Part shown: piece after piece, positions 30,904-32,134 of the stretch
Numbering within the stretch: position 1 is the stretch's first letter
Layout of the letters: each line of letters starts with the position of its first letter
Source: an uncultured Akkermansia sp.
GTDB taxonomy: Bacteria; Verrucomicrobiota; Verrucomicrobiia; Verrucomicrobiales; Akkermansiaceae
NCBI GenBank assembly: GCA_947629715.1
Contig: CANRET010000024.1
Location: 1 to 32,134, forward strand
Length of the DNA stretch: 32,134 nt
Reading direction: 5' to 3'
The notes under the pieces: generated by a model
Told to the model about the DNA's origin: nothing
The model's input: the letters and a program-made list of their open reading frames with translations, nothing else
Databases searched by the model: none
Position numbers and translations under genes: made by a program

Positions 30904-32001
30904 TCACATGAGGGTGCTGAGGATGGCGTCTCCCATGCCCGCCGTGCTGACTATTGTTTCGCTCGGTGAGCCGGAGGCGATGTCACGCGTACGGAAGCCG
31001 TTTGAAATGGCGGTGCGCACGGCTTTGTCCACGGCGTCGGCAGCCTGCGCTAATCCGAAGGAATGGCGCAGCATCATGCTCATGGAGAGAATTTGCGCGA
31101 TCGGGTTGGCGATGCCTTGCCCTGCGATGTCCGGGGCTGAGCCGCCGGAGGGTTCATACAGACCGAAGGTTTTGTTGCCTCGCATGCAGAGGGATGCGCT
31201 GGGCAGCATGCCGAGCGAGCCGCAAATCATGGCCATCTCGTCCGTCAGGATGTCGCCGAATGTGTTTTCCGTGACAATGACGTCAAACTGCCCCGGGTTG
31301 CGTACGAGTTGCATGGCGGCGTTGTCCACGTACATGTGGCTGAGTTGCACGTCCGGATACTGCGCGGACAGCTCGGTCATCACGTCTCGCCAGAGTACGG
31401 AGGCGCTCAGCACATTCGCCTTGTCCACGCTGCAAAGACGGTGATTGCGTCCTTGCGCTGCGCGGAATGCCAGATGCCCGATGCGCTCCACTTCGTGGCG
31501 GTGGTAAATCATGGTGTCGAGGCCGATCAGCTCTCCCCCGCGCTCGCCGTAAAACTTGGGCTGGCCAAAATACATGCCGCCCGTCAGCTCGCGTACGCAC
31601 AATATGTCGAATCCTCCCTCGATCAAACTGTCCTTGAGCGGAGAGGCCGCCGTGAGTTCCGGCAGACACACGCCCGGCCGCAAATTCGCGTACAATCCGA
31701 AATGGGCTCGCAGCGGCAGCAGCGCTCCTCGCTCCGGACGCTCATCCGGCGGCAGATTTTCCCACTTCGGCCCTCCTACGGAACCGAACAGAATCGCATC
31801 AGCCGCCTCGCATTCTGCCAGAGTATCTTCCGGCAGAGCCTTGCCGGAGGCATCTATCCCGGCGCCACCTACCGGCTTTTCCACGCGTTGTGTGTTGAAT
31901 CCGTACTTTTGTTCCGCTGCGCTCAGCACGCGCAAAGCCTCGTGCATCACCTCCGGTCCTATGCCATCTCCCGCTAAAACAGCTACTCGATACGTGCTCA
32001 T
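30904..32001 (-). CDS. leuB: 3-isopropylmalate dehydrogenase
   Basis: Catalyses NAD-dependent oxidative decarboxylation of 3-isopropylmalate in cytoplasmic leucine synthesis. The 365-residue protein has the normal length and full motif set. These are Gly-Asp-Gly-Ile-Gly-Pro-Glu-Val near the start, Phe-Gly-Ser-Val-Gly-Gly-Pro-Lys-Trp, Arg-Glu-Leu-Thr-Gly-Gly-Met-Tyr-Phe-Gly, Asp-Asn-Ala-Ala-Met-Gln-Leu, and Thr-Glu-Asn-Thr-Phe-Gly-Asp-Ile-Leu-(Thr)-Asp-Glu. The NAD-site Glu-Pro-Ser-Gly-Gly-Ser-Ala-Pro-Asp-Ile-Ala-Gly is also present. The Arg-Glu-Leu-Thr-Gly motif separates LeuB from isocitrate dehydrogenase. The ATG at 32001 is chosen; a frame extension to 32088 reads through the promoter. No other leu genes are in view, so it is either alone or the end of a cluster beyond the window. 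Confidence 0.96.
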   Translation of the reverse strand: MSTYRVAVLAGDGIGPEVMHEALRVLSAAEQKYGFNTQRVEKPVGGAGIDASGKALPEDTLAECEAADAILFGSVGGPKWENLPPDERPERGALLPLRAHFGLYANLRPGVCLPELTAASPLKDSLIEGGFDILCVRELTGGMYFGQPKFYGERGGELIGLDTMIYHRHEVERIGHLAFRAAQGRNHRLCSVDKANVLSASVLWRDVMTELSAQYPDVQLSHMYVDNAAMQLVRNPGQFDVIVTENTFGDILTDEMAMICGSLGMLPSASLCMRGNKTFGLYEPSGGSAPDIAGQGIANPIAQILSMSMMLRHSFGLAQAADAVDKAVRTAISNGFRTRDIASGSPSETIVSTAGMGDAILSTLM

Positions 32002-32010
32002 ACGCGCGTC

Positions 32011-32039
32011 ATGATATGACCCGCACTGCTGTTCGTCAA
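32011..32039 (-). promoter_or_regulatory. Promoter of leuB, nearly leaderless
   Basis: On the minus strand TTGACG (32039-32034), 17 bp and TATCAT (32016-32011) each match five of six positions. The -10 box ends 9 nt before the ATG at 32001, so the leader would be about 0-3 nt with no ribosome binding site. Confidence 0.62.
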
Positions 32040-32134
32040 GCCTCATATCCGCGCAAGCAGGGCAAACGCATTTGAAAACTGGATTCATTTTAAGGAAAGA
32101 GACAAGAGGTTCACTTATGGTCTAACTCGTTGCC

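Noticed and set aside
1-32134. CRISPR array, tRNA, rRNA or defence system
   Set aside because: No regularly spaced repeats, cloverleaf-like sequences, rRNA segments or defence-type protein motifs were seen on reading the window.

Overview
The window looks like ordinary chromosome from a Gram-negative bacterium, most likely a Verrucomicrobiota member related to the Akkermansia lineage. I infer this from remembered protein resemblance (EF-P loop, GH20 enzyme, LpxR-like protein, giant AsmA-like protein) and not from a search. Outer-membrane functions are plentiful: an LpxR-type lipid A deacylase, a TolC-type channel with a MacA-like adaptor and split MacB-like ABC pump, and an AsmA-like protein. 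The base composition appears moderately GC-rich, except for one visibly AT-richer insertion sequence.

Layout. Positions 339-7463 lie on the minus strand: a D-Ala-D-Ala carboxypeptidase-like protein, MalQ, an SDR-like protein upstream of MalQ, a secreted GH20 beta-hexosaminidase, and ribulose-phosphate 3-epimerase. A divergent promoter region (7464-7566) separates rpe from efp and a YycJ-type metallo-beta-lactamase-fold protein. Positions 8976-10858 are accessory: a short RHS-repeat relic and a complete IS4-family insertion sequence, with a 9-bp target duplication and an extra copy of its terminal repeat just outside the left end. Next comes nusA-infB-rbfA with a strong promoter and an attenuator-like leader terminator, followed by an AsmA-like gene. 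A MATE transporter gene runs convergently, and ssb is divergent from it. Positions 21350-26280 hold the adaptor, ABC ATPase, permease and outer-membrane factor genes of one efflux system. After 488 bp with little in it comes a lipid A deacylase-like gene in an apparent operon with ResB-like and CcsA cytochrome c maturation genes. The window ends with dnaN and leuB on the minus strand.

The most distinctive feature is in the promoters. Several genes (dac-like, rpe, efp, lpxR-like, leuB) have a TTGACA-like box, exactly 17 bp, then a TATNNT-like box ending only 6-9 nt before the chosen ATG. Transcription would then begin at or within about three bases of the start codon, so these mRNAs look leaderless or nearly so. 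nusA, ssb and dnaN have the same promoter type with real 5' leaders. I found no CRISPR array, tRNA, rRNA, defence island or biosynthetic cluster, and I do not claim a wholly new system here.
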